NCBI GenBank assembly: GCA_015501595.1
Contig: JADNRX010000734.1
Coordinates: 1-24,683, forward strand
Reading direction: 5' to 3'
Length of the DNA: 24,683 nucleotides
From: Hymenopellis radicata
Lineage: Eukaryota > Basidiomycota > Agaricomycetes > Agaricales > Physalacriaceae
In this document: positions 9,227 through 18,984 of the stretch, piece by piece
Layout: the number at the start of each line of letters is the position of its first letter
Position numbering within the stretch: position 1 is the first letter of the stretch
The notes under the pieces: generated by a model
Seen by the model: the letters and a program-made list of their open reading frames with translations, nothing else
What the model was told of the DNA's origin: nothing
Database searches by the model: none
Position numbers and translations under genes: made by a program

Positions 9227-12200
9227 CTATCCTTCAGAGGTATAATCCTGATGGCCAAAGTTTCGTATAGGTGCGAAGGTACTATGAAGATAAAGGTCAA
9301 AATGAGTAGGGTATGACTCATCAAGTTGGTGAGACTGCCAGTCATCGAGTAATTCACAAATGTCTGTTGATAAGGGAAGATCTCCATCGTCGAAGCAAAC
9401 ATGTACATTCATAGCAGGATTGTGGCGCTGGCCCAAAGGTGGAAGAATAGGGAGTCCGGTAACTTCGTCAATCGGATAGCGAGTGTGAGGAACCACATTC
9501 TGCCCTTTGACAAATTTCAACTAAGATACATATATGAGTCGGCTACCTGTCAAGCAAATATCAAGTCACATACCTTAATCGTATCTGTACCGCGTGGCAG
9601 CTGGCGTACACCTGTACAATATTCAAGAAAACCATGCGAGCGGAAGTATGGATCGTCGTCGAATGCAGAGTCATTAACACCTAACTTGACTAGCTCCGGA
9701 TGTTTGAGATTCCCTGGCTGCCGGATCCAACGCTCGAAGCCTTGCCGCCACATAGCCTGATAGGGAACTAGTTCTGCATTCTCCTCTGGATCATATTCTT
9801 GAGTCCAATCGATGTATGGGAGTATATCCGCGGCGGAAATTCTGATCTTCGGGGAGATGTTACTAAGCAGGCTTTTGGTATTGGAGCCAAGTGCCTACAG
9901 TTGATCGTCAGTTCTTGAAGCAATCAGTTATAGAAATCGACGACTACACACATCAATAAAAGTACCGCGCCAATCGCTTTTCGGCGTTGAATGGTCAAAA
10001 ACCAGAGGTATAGCCAACGCCTCACGGAAGGTTTGAATGATAGGATGATGAGTCCAGGGAGTGGCGCCGGTGTTGACAGGCTGTCGAAGAAGCTGATACT
10101 CTATAAGAGCTTTGCGAAAGGCAACGATCTCATTCATCGTCATTTGGTGCAGATCGCTTTTCTGTATGCAATTTAATTTCGTAGAAAGTATGAAGATGAA
10201 GGAGAAGGCGTACCGTGAATGTAGCAGCACCATACGCAAGATTAGTCAGAAGGGTATAGTCCAGATGTGCGGTATTCTGGAAGGGATTATCCTGTTCCAC
10301 TGATGTAGGCCATAGGCGCAGGCATCGCGCCATACTAGGAAGAATAGTGGCAAGCCACTCCATATCGTCGATTGAGTCAGTACCCTGAATGACGGCTTGA
10401 ATGAAGATTGGCGAAATGCCTGGTGGAAGTGTGTCCATGCGAATCATCCACATGGCAGTAAATAGAGCATAGCCTTTAACACGGGTCTTGAAGGCTTCAG
10501 TGACAGGCAAATCAACACGCAGAACCTTTGCACCATGACTGGACTCCGTTTCGTCCCAGTCATCAGTGGACAGCATAGTTTGCAGGGTAGCGTGGAAAAT
10601 AGATCGCAAAGGACCGCGCCAGACGGCTTGCTGTCTAAGAATAAGAATTAGAGTAAGAATCAATAGACAAATAGAAAATAATCTTACACGGTGCATGTAT
10701 CATGTCGGTCTTGAAGTAGTTGACACAGCGGTTGATTAGAGTCCGAGGCAGGTGTGAAAGTGCAGAAATTAAAAGAGACGTCTTGCTTGCCGGAGCGTGC
10801 CAACAGATATTGACCAAAATCAGCAGCGCTTTCCTGAACGTTGGGAAGAGATGTCAAATGCAGCATAGGGGATATTTGGATGCCGTGTGTGCCTGGTCCA
10901 CCATATTGCAAGTCGTTTAGATTCGCCATGACATCAGACCAGACATCTGGAGCAGGATACTTCAGCGTAACAGTTGTCTGATAAGATGTGAGCTAAGATT
11001 AGCCTGAACAAAACACAATACGAACAGTAGGTTCTGAATAATCAATGCGCCGACGTTGACGAGGTGGGCGATCAGATCCTGTAGTCTCCCTCGTTGATGC
11101 TATGGGCTAGAATTTTGTTAAAAAATTTTCATATACAGTATAGAGGAAGAATAATACCTCGAAATCGGAATCATCACTGGTACTGCGCTGGCTATGTGTC
11201 CGGACATGACCTTGTGTTGAACCACCCCGTGCAATACCTCTTCCGCGTACACTTCCGCGTCCACGCATAGTACTGCGAACAGTACCACGCGAAGCTGGAC
11301 CAGTACCCCGTGAAGCTGGACCAGTACCACGTAAAGCGCCTCGGCCTCGCGCACCAGCTCCTCCTCCACCTCCACGAACAGTAACAGTAGCAACAGCGGT
11401 AACTTGGTTGATAGTAGATGGAGACGGTGTGACTTGTGCCCCTTGTACTGGAGCATTAGTCTGCGTAGCAGGACTAATAGTCTCTGGATCACTCTAGGTA
11501 ATTGTTTAGCATATAGTTGATCTGTGATCGAATAATTCTTACCCATAGGTTTGTTGGAAAAGGGGTCGCCTGCCTGCATCTCTCAACACAAAGGTCGGGA
11601 TCCCTGAAAGTCATAAGCTCGCCAGTGGTATGATCACAATAGTCGGGATTAGGTTCCCAAAGAACTCGTAGTGTATTGCACACGTGGCCTTTCTGAGAGG
11701 GAAACCCAAACATTGGGCCTGACTATATGTGAATACATGGTATAGCAGAGAGAGCGTGTCGCATACCGAAGAAAATAACCCGACCCTTTTGAGGATAACG
11801 AAGCAAAGGGTCTTTGGCAATAGCAAGAAGACCTGTAAGCAGAATACCCCCAGTCTCCTGAACTTCTGATGCCCAGTTAAAACGGCGCACAGTATTCGAT
11901 TCAGTCTGGAATCGGCAAGGCTTAGGTTTGAGAATGCCCCATAGAGCGCGATGATCATTAGAGGGTTGGAACTGGAGTTGGGAGGAGGAGGAAGAATAAG
12001 CTGATTCGTCTCAAAGAAAGTCTCAACCTGTTGCGAGATGACCCGCCAAAGAGTGGAAGGATCAGCTAGATTATTGGCATCTGCGTCAAGGGTAACCGTT
12101 ACAGTCAAGTCTAGGTCTTGAGAGCGCTGGATATATCCAGTAATAGTGGCCTGGGTGAGCTCAAGTGTTTTCGTGATGGGAATGGGAGGAAGAATGGGGC

Positions 12201-12645
12201 CAAAGACGTTCAAGGACATCGACTCTGTATGTTCCTAAAGCACTATGAGTTAAGTAGAATATAAGATGATATCATCAACACGTACCACAGGAATACCCGT
12301 CCAGACCATAAGTAATTTGAGGACTGAATCTGAAGGAGGTGTCTGGGCCTGCGAACGTGCCCCTGGAAAGGCGTTTCTAGGAGTGCGTGCAGCACTGGCG
12401 CCTCGAACGCTGAACGGTTGTGCAACCGTACCCGAAGTGCCAGAGACACCACTATAATGGGCGACGCGACGAGTATTCGTGGTGGTTTGTGCAGCTGAGC
12501 GGCGGAGAGCAGTAAAGTTGGGGAAAGCGGCGGCCGGTATGGTGGCCACATTAGGACGAATAGATAGCGTATTGACTGGTTGTATTAGTGATGAGGATGG
12601 AACTCCAATGGGTTGAGTAGAAGATGGTAGGGTATTGACAGGCAT
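9227..12645 (-). CDS. Large hypothetical multi-exon protein with Gly/Arg-rich segment
   Basis: Eleven exons can be chained by good GT-AG introns of 48-57 bp: 12235-12285, 11719-11766, 11494-11542, 11107-11157, 10978-11025, 10635-10687, 10162-10213, 9895-9951 and 9521-9573 keep frame, ending at TAG 9227-9229. In order: a Pro/Ser/Thr-rich N-terminus, an SLNVFGPILPPIPITKTLEL region, a Cys/His patch (KGHVCNTLRVLWEPNPDYC, CVERC), an RGG-like stretch (RGRGALRGTGPASRGTGPAS, RGRGSVRGRG), a basic PPRQRRRIDYSE patch, then about 500 residues of folded-looking sequence (LQYGGPGTHGIQISPMLHL, ALFTAMWMIRMDTLPPGISP, LFLEYCTGVRQL-type). The exon 11767-12234 is one base short of keeping frame, the shift lying near a TCC run at about 11975-12000. 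I recognise no family. RNA or chromatin binding is only an inference from the RGG part. Confidence 0.68.
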
Positions 12646-13061
12646 GGTAGCGGGAGTAGCTCTGAGAAATGGTCAAAATGGTCCACTCGATAACAGAGAG
12701 TAAGACTTGCAGTTGAAGGTGAATCATATAAGGGCGCCCGCATGTTGGACGAGCACAGAGAGCTCGGAAGTCATGGGTGGTAGCAGGCTATAGCGACATC
12801 AACAATGGGCAGTATGGGACGCGTCGGAACCGCACCTTAAGATACCCAGAGCAACCAGTTGAGGGTAGTCCGCCTCGGGGTGGAAGGTTGGGAAGAGACT
12901 GATGTGCAGCTTGCAAATGTCCTTCGCCGCACCAGCAGGATCCCTGCTGACGTGTCGGTATTCAAGAAAAGGAGATGGAATTGGAAACCTACAGGTGTAT
13001 TTGGGTTCTCGACATACACTGCACAGCGCTCGTCCTCGGGACAGGAGGTGCAACCTGCCAT
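12646..13061 (-). CDS. Probable 5' exons of the large hypothetical gene (Cys-rich N-terminus)
   Basis: A start at 13059-13061 gives MAGCTSCPEDERCAV, a 71-bp intron (12947-13017, GTATGT...GTCAG), then RDPAGAAKDICKLHISLFPT and FHPEADYPQLVALGILR. Read alone this ends at a TGA at 12799-12801 (63 aa). Beyond it, in other frames, DFRALCARPTCGRPYMIHLQ (about 12715-12775) and a possible intron (GTCTTACTC...TTTCTCAG) lead into the exon that contains MPVNTLPSST. Cys pairs in both pieces suggest a small zinc-binding N-terminus. I think this belongs to the 9227-12645 gene, but one splice phase does not close, so I keep it apart. Confidence 0.45.
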
Positions 13062-13264
13062 GACAGATAGGAGATAGGATAGAAGAAAGAAGGAAGAAAA
13101 GTAAAGAAAAGAAATGTCGTCGCACGCTTAAAAGGAAGCAGATATAGAGGCTGGTGCCAAACAAACAAACTCGTATGAGGCCATAAATATTGTATTTACC
13201 GTGGTTGGAGGACGGCTAAGTCTTCCATGGGTATTTGGGTTCAACCATGGCTAAATATATGATC

Positions 13265-13350
13265 AAGATCGACAGTGATCGTGATGACCGTGAACGTGAA
13301 CGTGATGACCGTGACCCGTGAATGTGACGACCGTGAACGTGAGCGTGTTC
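13265..13350. repeat. Short GTGA(A/T)CGTGA-type repeats
   Basis: Variants of CGTGATGACCGTGAACGTGA recur several times in 80 bp, derived from a degenerate 6-bp CGTGAN unit. No gene is supported between 13062 and 13969. On the minus strand 13400-13960 shows no recognisable protein. Confidence 0.6.
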
Positions 13351-13375
13351 ACGATCAATCATTTCTATGCGGGTC

Positions 13376-13459
13376 GCACACTTGCAGATGAGTCTTGTCC
13401 ACTTGCCCGTGAGTCTGGTACACTTGCCAGCGAGTCTAGTACACTTGCCAGGTACTCAT
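13376..13459 (+). repeat. Four 21-bp tandem repeats, heptapeptide-coding if translated
   Basis: Units 13376-13396, 13397-13417, 13418-13438 and 13439-13459 share the pattern GYACACTTGCCAGNGAGTCTN. The period is exactly seven codons. In one plus-strand frame (about 13318-13536, 72 aa) this reads as TLADESC, PLARESG, TLASESS, TLARYSF. I do not recognise the peptide, and the frame may be incidental. Confidence 0.7.
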
Positions 13460-13969
13460 TCCACATGTCAATGAAGATATTGCACATGCAAGAGTACCGT
13501 TGGCACATGCATACAAGGGAGTCACATCACACCTAGAGGTTTTTATCTAGCAATGTGTACTCATTACATTCATGCACCGAAACTACCTGCCTCAAAAAAA
13601 TTCACGCCATTCATGGGTCTCAGCATGTTCTGGGATTTTTGTCCAACAAGGACACCCATAGTAGAACCGCTGCAGCTGCTATACACAATTATGAAACCCT
13701 CCTTGGCGCCGAGATCAAGCTCTTGCGCACACTGAATAAGCCATGATCAATTAATGGACAGGCCGCATTCGCTTGCAGCGCAGTGTTACTCTGAAAAGCA
13801 GAAGCACGTTCCATATTGGAGATGTACATTGGTAATACAGCAGTCTTATGTGTCCTACTACTATGATTGAGAACGTCGGGTATATTGAGCAAGAATGGCA
13901 ATGAAAATCTCGTGATGGGCGCGAACTTGAATGTCATGTATGTCAAGCTTCGTCGCGGGAAATGCACGT

Positions 13970-14300
13970 CTAAAAAGTCGCGCCGCCACGTCTACGGCTA
14001 CCGAAACCTCTGCGAGTCCCAGCGCGGCGCCTGCCGGACCCGCAACGGCAGCATATAATGTCCATGATCACGTCGAATATCGTGACGATGACCTGAATAC
14101 GCCAGGTCAACGACACAGACACAATTGAGGAGCAAATTGAACACGTACTGTGGTGATGGCACCGACAATGGCCATGAGAACGTTGGCAACAGCAGAGATG
14201 ATGGCGTTGAGGCCGCGACCTATTGCGCTAAAGATGGATCCCTGTAGACGCTCGTAATTAGACGCGACGCAGAAGCACTCTAGGACAACAGACTCACCAT
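13970..14300 (-). CDS. Small basidiomycete membrane-type protein with CCRC and Arg-rich tail, 72 aa
   Basis: This is the best-preserved gene in the window. The first exon is the ATG alone (14298-14300), then intron 14242-14297 (GTGAGT...CTACAG), exon 14149-14241, intron 14093-14148 (GTACGT...TTCAG), and exon 13970-14092 ending in TAG. The exons sum to 219 nt. The protein starts MGSIFSAIGRGLNAIISAVA, continues with a hydrophobic helix (NVLMAIVGAITTVIVTIFDV), then IICCRC and an Arg/Gly tail (GSGRRRAGTRRGFGSRRRGG). Very similar short proteins are common in agaricomycete gene sets as uncharacterised conserved proteins (from memory). The hydrophobic segment, possibly acylated Cys cluster and basic tail suggest a membrane-bound peptide with a cytosolic tail, which is inference. 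A TATA-like box lies about 95 bp upstream. Confidence 0.85.
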
Positions 14301-14393
14301 ATTGATAAGAGGTGTTTGTTAAGTGTGAAGATGCTGTTGTTTGTGACTATGATTGGGTGGATTGTGGGGGTAGAGTTCAATGAAGACGAGCTC

Positions 14394-14401
14394 TTTATAA
14401 A
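14394..14401 (-). promoter_or_regulatory. TATA-like box of the 72-aa protein gene
   Basis: TTTATAAA, palindromic and so readable on the minus strand, lies about 94 bp upstream of the ATG at 14300. The spacing fits a fungal core promoter. Confidence 0.5.
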
Positions 14402-15287
14402 GGTCGAAGCGCTCCATGACGCCAGTGGCGCCCATGACGCATATATCGCGGAACTAGACGGACATCAAAAAGATAATGAAATGAATTATACGATGATGAC
14501 TTTGATGTCAGTGGAGCGTCTCAAGCGCGTCACACAAAGGTGCATCCCAGGTCGGAGTGGGACGTCAAAGAGGCCGACCATAAGTACTAAAGCCTAGCGA
14601 GATGCGCAAGGAAGACAATTGGCAGTAACGAGGCTGGGTCTCCAAGGCGTCAAGGCGAAGAATCAACACTACGTGGCAACATTTAAAGGCCTGTGAATTC
14701 GACATGACTTCCAACCAGCCTTGTAATGTTTTCGGGAAACATCAACTATCAGTCTCCTGAGTCGTCGTGACTCAGCTCCAGCGAAGGTGACAACGTGTTC
14801 GAGGCGGGTTGAAAGTCGACGTCGTCGCAGCCTCATTGACCATGCCGAACGCAGGACAGAATATTCGAGGCTACCCGATGATGTATTTCTACCTGTCCGG
14901 TGGCAAGCGCTAAAATTACGATTGGAAGCAGTACGCGTACTGAAACAGGTGACAAGAAGACAAGAGCAGTGTTGTAGACTGAGATGAAAGACTCGGAGAC
15001 AGGCACTGATCGTTTCACCGCCACACTGCTCCGATGGCGCTATTCGAGTTCCGTTCTTGGGTACCCTTCCGTCTTTGTTCCATGTCATTCCATACAGGAT
15101 GGTCGATAACAAAAGAGATCCTAGGAGTCCTTGGGCGTACAAACACAGAACGAGAGCGAGAACAGCGGCCTCGGCAACAGCCGTGTCGCCGCTGTCGCAC
15201 GGCCGGCAGATTTCCGCCTTGTTAAAGCCCAAGACAACACAATGGAGACATACCTTATTCCCTTCACAACCACCACCCACAGCCTGA
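14402..15287. other. Intergenic stretch, no supported gene
   Basis: Several overlapping open frames exist on both strands (the longest on the minus strand, 14669-15325, 218 codons) but none shows a family motif, and the longest overlaps the start of the FMP52-like gene antisense. I take it as the shared upstream region of the divergent 13970-14300 and 15288-16316 genes. Confidence 0.5.
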
Positions 15288-16316
15288 ATGATGTCTGCGA
15301 AAACTGCCTTGATCATTGGCGCCACTGGCCAGGTTGGCTCGAACGTCCTCAGAGAACTGCTAGCTTCGTCGCACTACAGCAAAGTCGGCGAGTATGGACG
15401 CAGACTCACGGACATATCGTCGTTGGGAGCAGGAAAGGAAAAGCTAGAGCAGAAGAACATCGACTTTGAGAAGCTCGGCGAGTCCGGGTTGAAAGACGGA
15501 AAGTGGGATGTCGTGTTTATCACGTGAGGGTACAAATATTTTTGTTGATAGATATTAACATTCCTCTAGCTTGGGAACGAACAAGAAGAGTGCTGGCAGC
15601 GCAGAGGCGTTCGAGAAGATTGACAGAACGTGAGTTTCCAATGATCGTTCACGAGTTTTCCTATATTCCCTTAGATATGTCGTCAACTCTGCGAAAGAAG
15701 CGCGCGTTGAAGGACTGACACAGCGTGTAGTGTATTGTTCCGTGCGTTCATTTCCATATCTATTCCTCTACCATTCTTACAGCGTAATGTCAGTCTATCG
15801 GGGCCGATCCTAAATCTTCTGTGCTATACTCTCGGTTCGTGCTGCATCCCATAAAGTGACTTGGTGACTAACGCTGCCTTTCAGGAGCAAGGGGCTCACA
15901 GAACAAGAACTCTCCGGCTTGGGATATTCCGACGCTATCATGTATCGCCCCGCCGTTATCGCTGGAACCAACAGAGCGGAGAAGCGGATGACAGAGACCG
16001 TCTTTACGTGCGCCTTGCACGCAATATTTTGTGCTGCATCATCTAACCTCCTTGCAGCTCTATCACAGGCGTCCTCTCGCACTTCACCTCCGCCGTGGAG
16101 ATCAAAGTACGCTTCTCCTGGAAAACACGAGTAAACTGAAGCTGACTGCGCCACACAGGTCTCGCTTTTGGCAAGAGCTTGGCAATGGCAGGATTCCTAG
16201 GGACAGAAGGACTCCCTGCTGAAGCCAAGGCGAAGAAGGCCGGGGAGGCGCCGCGCACGTTCACCCTTGTCGAGAACGCTGGTGCCGTTGGTTTGGCCAA
16301 CACGCCTTGGGAGTAG
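15288..16316 (+). CDS. FMP52 / HTATIP2-like NAD(P)-binding protein, 238 aa
   Basis: This is an atypical short-chain dehydrogenase of the FMP52 group; in yeast it localises to the mitochondrial outer membrane. The protein starts MMSAKTALIIGATGQVGSNV, with the TGxxGxxG nucleotide motif, then LEQKNIDFEKLGESGLKDGK, DVVFITLGTNKKSAGSAEAF, YVVNSAKEARVEGLTQRVVY, GADPKSSVLYSRSKGLTEQE, MYRPAVIAGTNRAEKRMTET and TFTLVENAGAVGLANTPWE. Exons: 15288-15523, 15570-15629, 15675-15741, 15794-15834, 15885-16007, 16058-16106, 16176-16316, totalling 717 nt in frame. The last acceptor is the unusual TTGGCAAG (16175). Using the stronger CACACAG (16158) instead gives the expected VSLLARA but then a one-base frame loss. 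The SSIG...YSRSK region carries the Ser/Tyr/Lys positions expected of the fold. The gene is probably functional. Confidence 0.87.
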
Positions 16317-16572
16317 AGTTTACGGGTATCTATATCATCGTTTCCATTTTCGTGTATCCATAGTGCGGCACATTAATTAATTCATGTACAACGTTCCCAA
16401 TCTTGACCGACCTTGTGACATGCAGGAAAGTAGGCTGTTCAGTATCATGATCGTTTAGAATTCGTTTCGTTTCCTTGTTAGCATGATTTCTGCTCGGGTG
16501 GATGTCAAGGTATGTAGTTCGTTATGTCGACGTTCTTCATATACCAGCCTCTCTAGATTATGGGTACAGACG

Positions 16573-17838
16573 TCAGCATCCCATGTTGACTCCGTCATAT
16601 GGGCCTGGCGTAGTGTCAATCAAAAATGTTCATATGTCAGAGAACCATGAGTCGCACCATCATGATCATCGGCATCACCCTCAAAGAGGCTCTTAACATC
16701 TCCGGTAGTACATTGTGAATCGGTGTTGTCTTGCCTAAAGGAGCGGGCATCAGGAAACACGATTAGTCGGGCACGTCACGAAACTTACCTGGGCAAGCTA
16801 CCCATGCTCCAGAGTCCAGAATATGCTTTTCTCCCGAACAATGATGGTAGCCCAGAGAACGTCCTATTTGTAAGAAGATTCGACATGATTACGAACGCCA
16901 TACATCATCGACACTCGGCTGACCTGGCAAGATGGGAACAACATCTTCTTTGTTGTTTACATGCGAGACTGACAGATGCGCGTCAACATAGTCGGCGAAT
17001 TCTTGATTCCCAACCTGTTGCGACGTCAGTTGTTTTTAGATGAACAATTGAAGTGCGTACGCGAGGCATTCCGTAGGTGACGACAGAAACGTTGGCAGAT
17101 GGTAGCTGAAGGTCGAGGTACACGCCCCCGATGAGCGCAATCCCACCGCCGAGGGAATGGCCGACGACTGTCACTGTACTCGTGGAATGTGTCGACATGG
17201 CGCTTTCGACGGCTGCTAGGACTTGTGTCGCGGAACTTGAGATATAGTGAGCCCTCAAGTGAATTAATCGCAAGAATAACGCACTCTGCTTGAGACTCCC
17301 CAAAGCCCTCGTGAACCTTGATGTCGGAACCAATACCAGGGAAAAGCTTATTGTCCAACTTCTTGAGGAAGATAGATGCATCGGTGATGAGGGGCAATCT
17401 ATGTAACGACGTCGTTAAATGCAGGGAAGTTGTCTCTTTCATACTGACAGCTTCGACGTGTCGGTTCCCTGATGACCCACGATGACGGCCTTGAGGCTGG
17501 GGTCGTAGCCCACATACCAGAACTGTACCGAGTCCCCGTTACCTCCCGACGCTACGGGCTGAAAGTGCGAATTGGCATCACAGTTACCTGCGCCCGTACG
17601 ATGTCAGCAGACCACGACGTGAACGAGAAGAGCTTACTGCCGCATGTCCAAGTTAAGGTCACCGAAGGTTTGCAATACGCAGCACTAGCATAGAACGAGT
17701 ACGGTTTGAAAGCGGCTATCGCACTCGCGCTGAGCGTAGTAATAGATTGACGAGCTTCGAGAAGTGGGTCGATTGGCGAAGACAAGACGCTTGGGCAAGA
17801 ATCAACGCGCTCGACAGGAACCGGAGGAGGATGACCAT
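16573..17838 (-). pseudogene. Secreted class 3 lipase, near-complete with frame breaks
   Basis: This is a fungal lipase 3 family triacylglycerol hydrolase. A signal peptide MVILLRFLSSALILAQA starts at 17838. Then, after a frame change, come SPIDPLLEARQSITTLSASA, AAYCKPSVTLTWTCGSNCDA, FQPVASGGNG, QFWYVGYDPSLKAVIVGHQG, FPGIGSDIKVHEGFGESQAE, VTVVGHSLGGGIAL (nucleophile Ser in GHSLG, about 17150), YGMPRVGNQEFADYVDAH, HVNNKEDVVPILPG (catalytic Asp), GEKHILDSGAWVACPG (catalytic His region), DNTDSQCTTGDVKSLFEGDA and PYDGVNMGC-stop (16573-16575). Introns are short (for example 17588-17637). Frame does not close after the signal peptide, at the TDTSKLS/LPLITDA intron, and at the CPG/QDN intron, each off by about one base. 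The catalytic triad is intact, so this is either a young pseudogene or a gene with sequence errors. An alternative upstream ATG at 17869 lacks a signal sequence. Confidence 0.88.
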
Positions 17839-18043
17839 GGTGGAGGACCGGGCTAGAGCATAAACGCATGGCGCTTAGTTTAAATACCAGAATAAGAGAT
17901 GACGAGGCCGTCATTGTCAAATGTCCAGTCACTATCAGATTCAGAAAGAATACCAGGCACTCCGGTTTCCTCATATCGGGGTCATCGGTCTGCTGGTCCT
18001 GCTGAAGGTTCCGCTCTGGGAACGTGGAAAGGTGAATACCTTC

Positions 18044-18050
18044 TATATAT
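18044..18050 (-). promoter_or_regulatory. TATA-like element upstream of the minus-strand lipase
   Basis: TATATAT lies in CTATATATACC, about 206 bp upstream of the lipase ATG at 17838. The 17840-18984 interval is shared with the divergent glucanase. A CTCGCTATAAAGG at about 18672-18684 could serve the glucanase, about 300 bp before its ATG. Nothing else is supported in this interval. Confidence 0.35.
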
Positions 18051-18984
18051 ACCTAGATATACCTGCAAGAACACAGTCCGCATGGTGTTATTCCCCAGAT
18101 TGCTCTGTCATGCGGGGATGACTGCAAGATGACTGCCTTGGCAGGCGTGGGACGCGACACGTGCGTGAAGACCGATGATCGGAAGGAGAAAAGCTACTTT
18201 TTACCACTTTCCCTTTTCAAGGCCAGGAAAACTTCAATTTATCGCCTTATATACCGGTCTTGAACGGCCCAGTAGCGCATATGTTTGACGCTCTTGTTCG
18301 GTTGGTTCCAGTTGATGGATGCCCGCAGTCCAATCTATCCGAACAATACGCTTTTCCAAAACGTCTTTCTCGTTCGACAAACCAGGCCCCAAGTGCCCCT
18401 CAGTACCATATGGACCTGTGAATAGACTTGCTCTGAAAAAAACGCTTTTTGGATCACTTGACTGCACGTCAGGTCAGGGCTGTTGCTGCAGACGCGTATT
18501 ACGCGCGCCCTCTGTTATAATTACGCGATGTCGTGCCGTCGCGTTCCTCGCGTCCACTTCTCGCCGGTCTTTCGCCGACTCTTCTGGCCACTTTCCCAGA
18601 GAAGTGCTCTTTTAGCGTTACCTTCCCAGCCAAGGTGCCGCATTCGATGGACGATTCGAAGCGAGGCTGCCTCGCTATAAAGGTAGGTCTTTCATCCTAA
18701 CAGAAAGTTGACCTGCCTCCAGGACATCGATCCGTTCGCGTGTCGTTCGATCGAGTTTTCTACTTTCACCCCGTCGATCCTCCTTTCCGTCGTACTATTT
18801 ACCTCATATCTCGACGTTCTCTTCCGATTGCCCCCCAGTCTCTCGCTTTATACCACTGCGGGTATGTACTTCACTTCGTCTATCCCTCATCGCTTACTGA
18901 TTGCTGTACCGATTCGTAGACTCGCTTTCGCTCGTTTAGTTGCTCTCGTCGTTGGCGTCACCGCCGTCATATCACTCTCCTTTA

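Noticed and set aside
14669..15325. 218-codon minus-strand open frame
   Set aside because: It overlaps the FMP52-like start antisense and has no family motif, no introns and a composition like random sequence.
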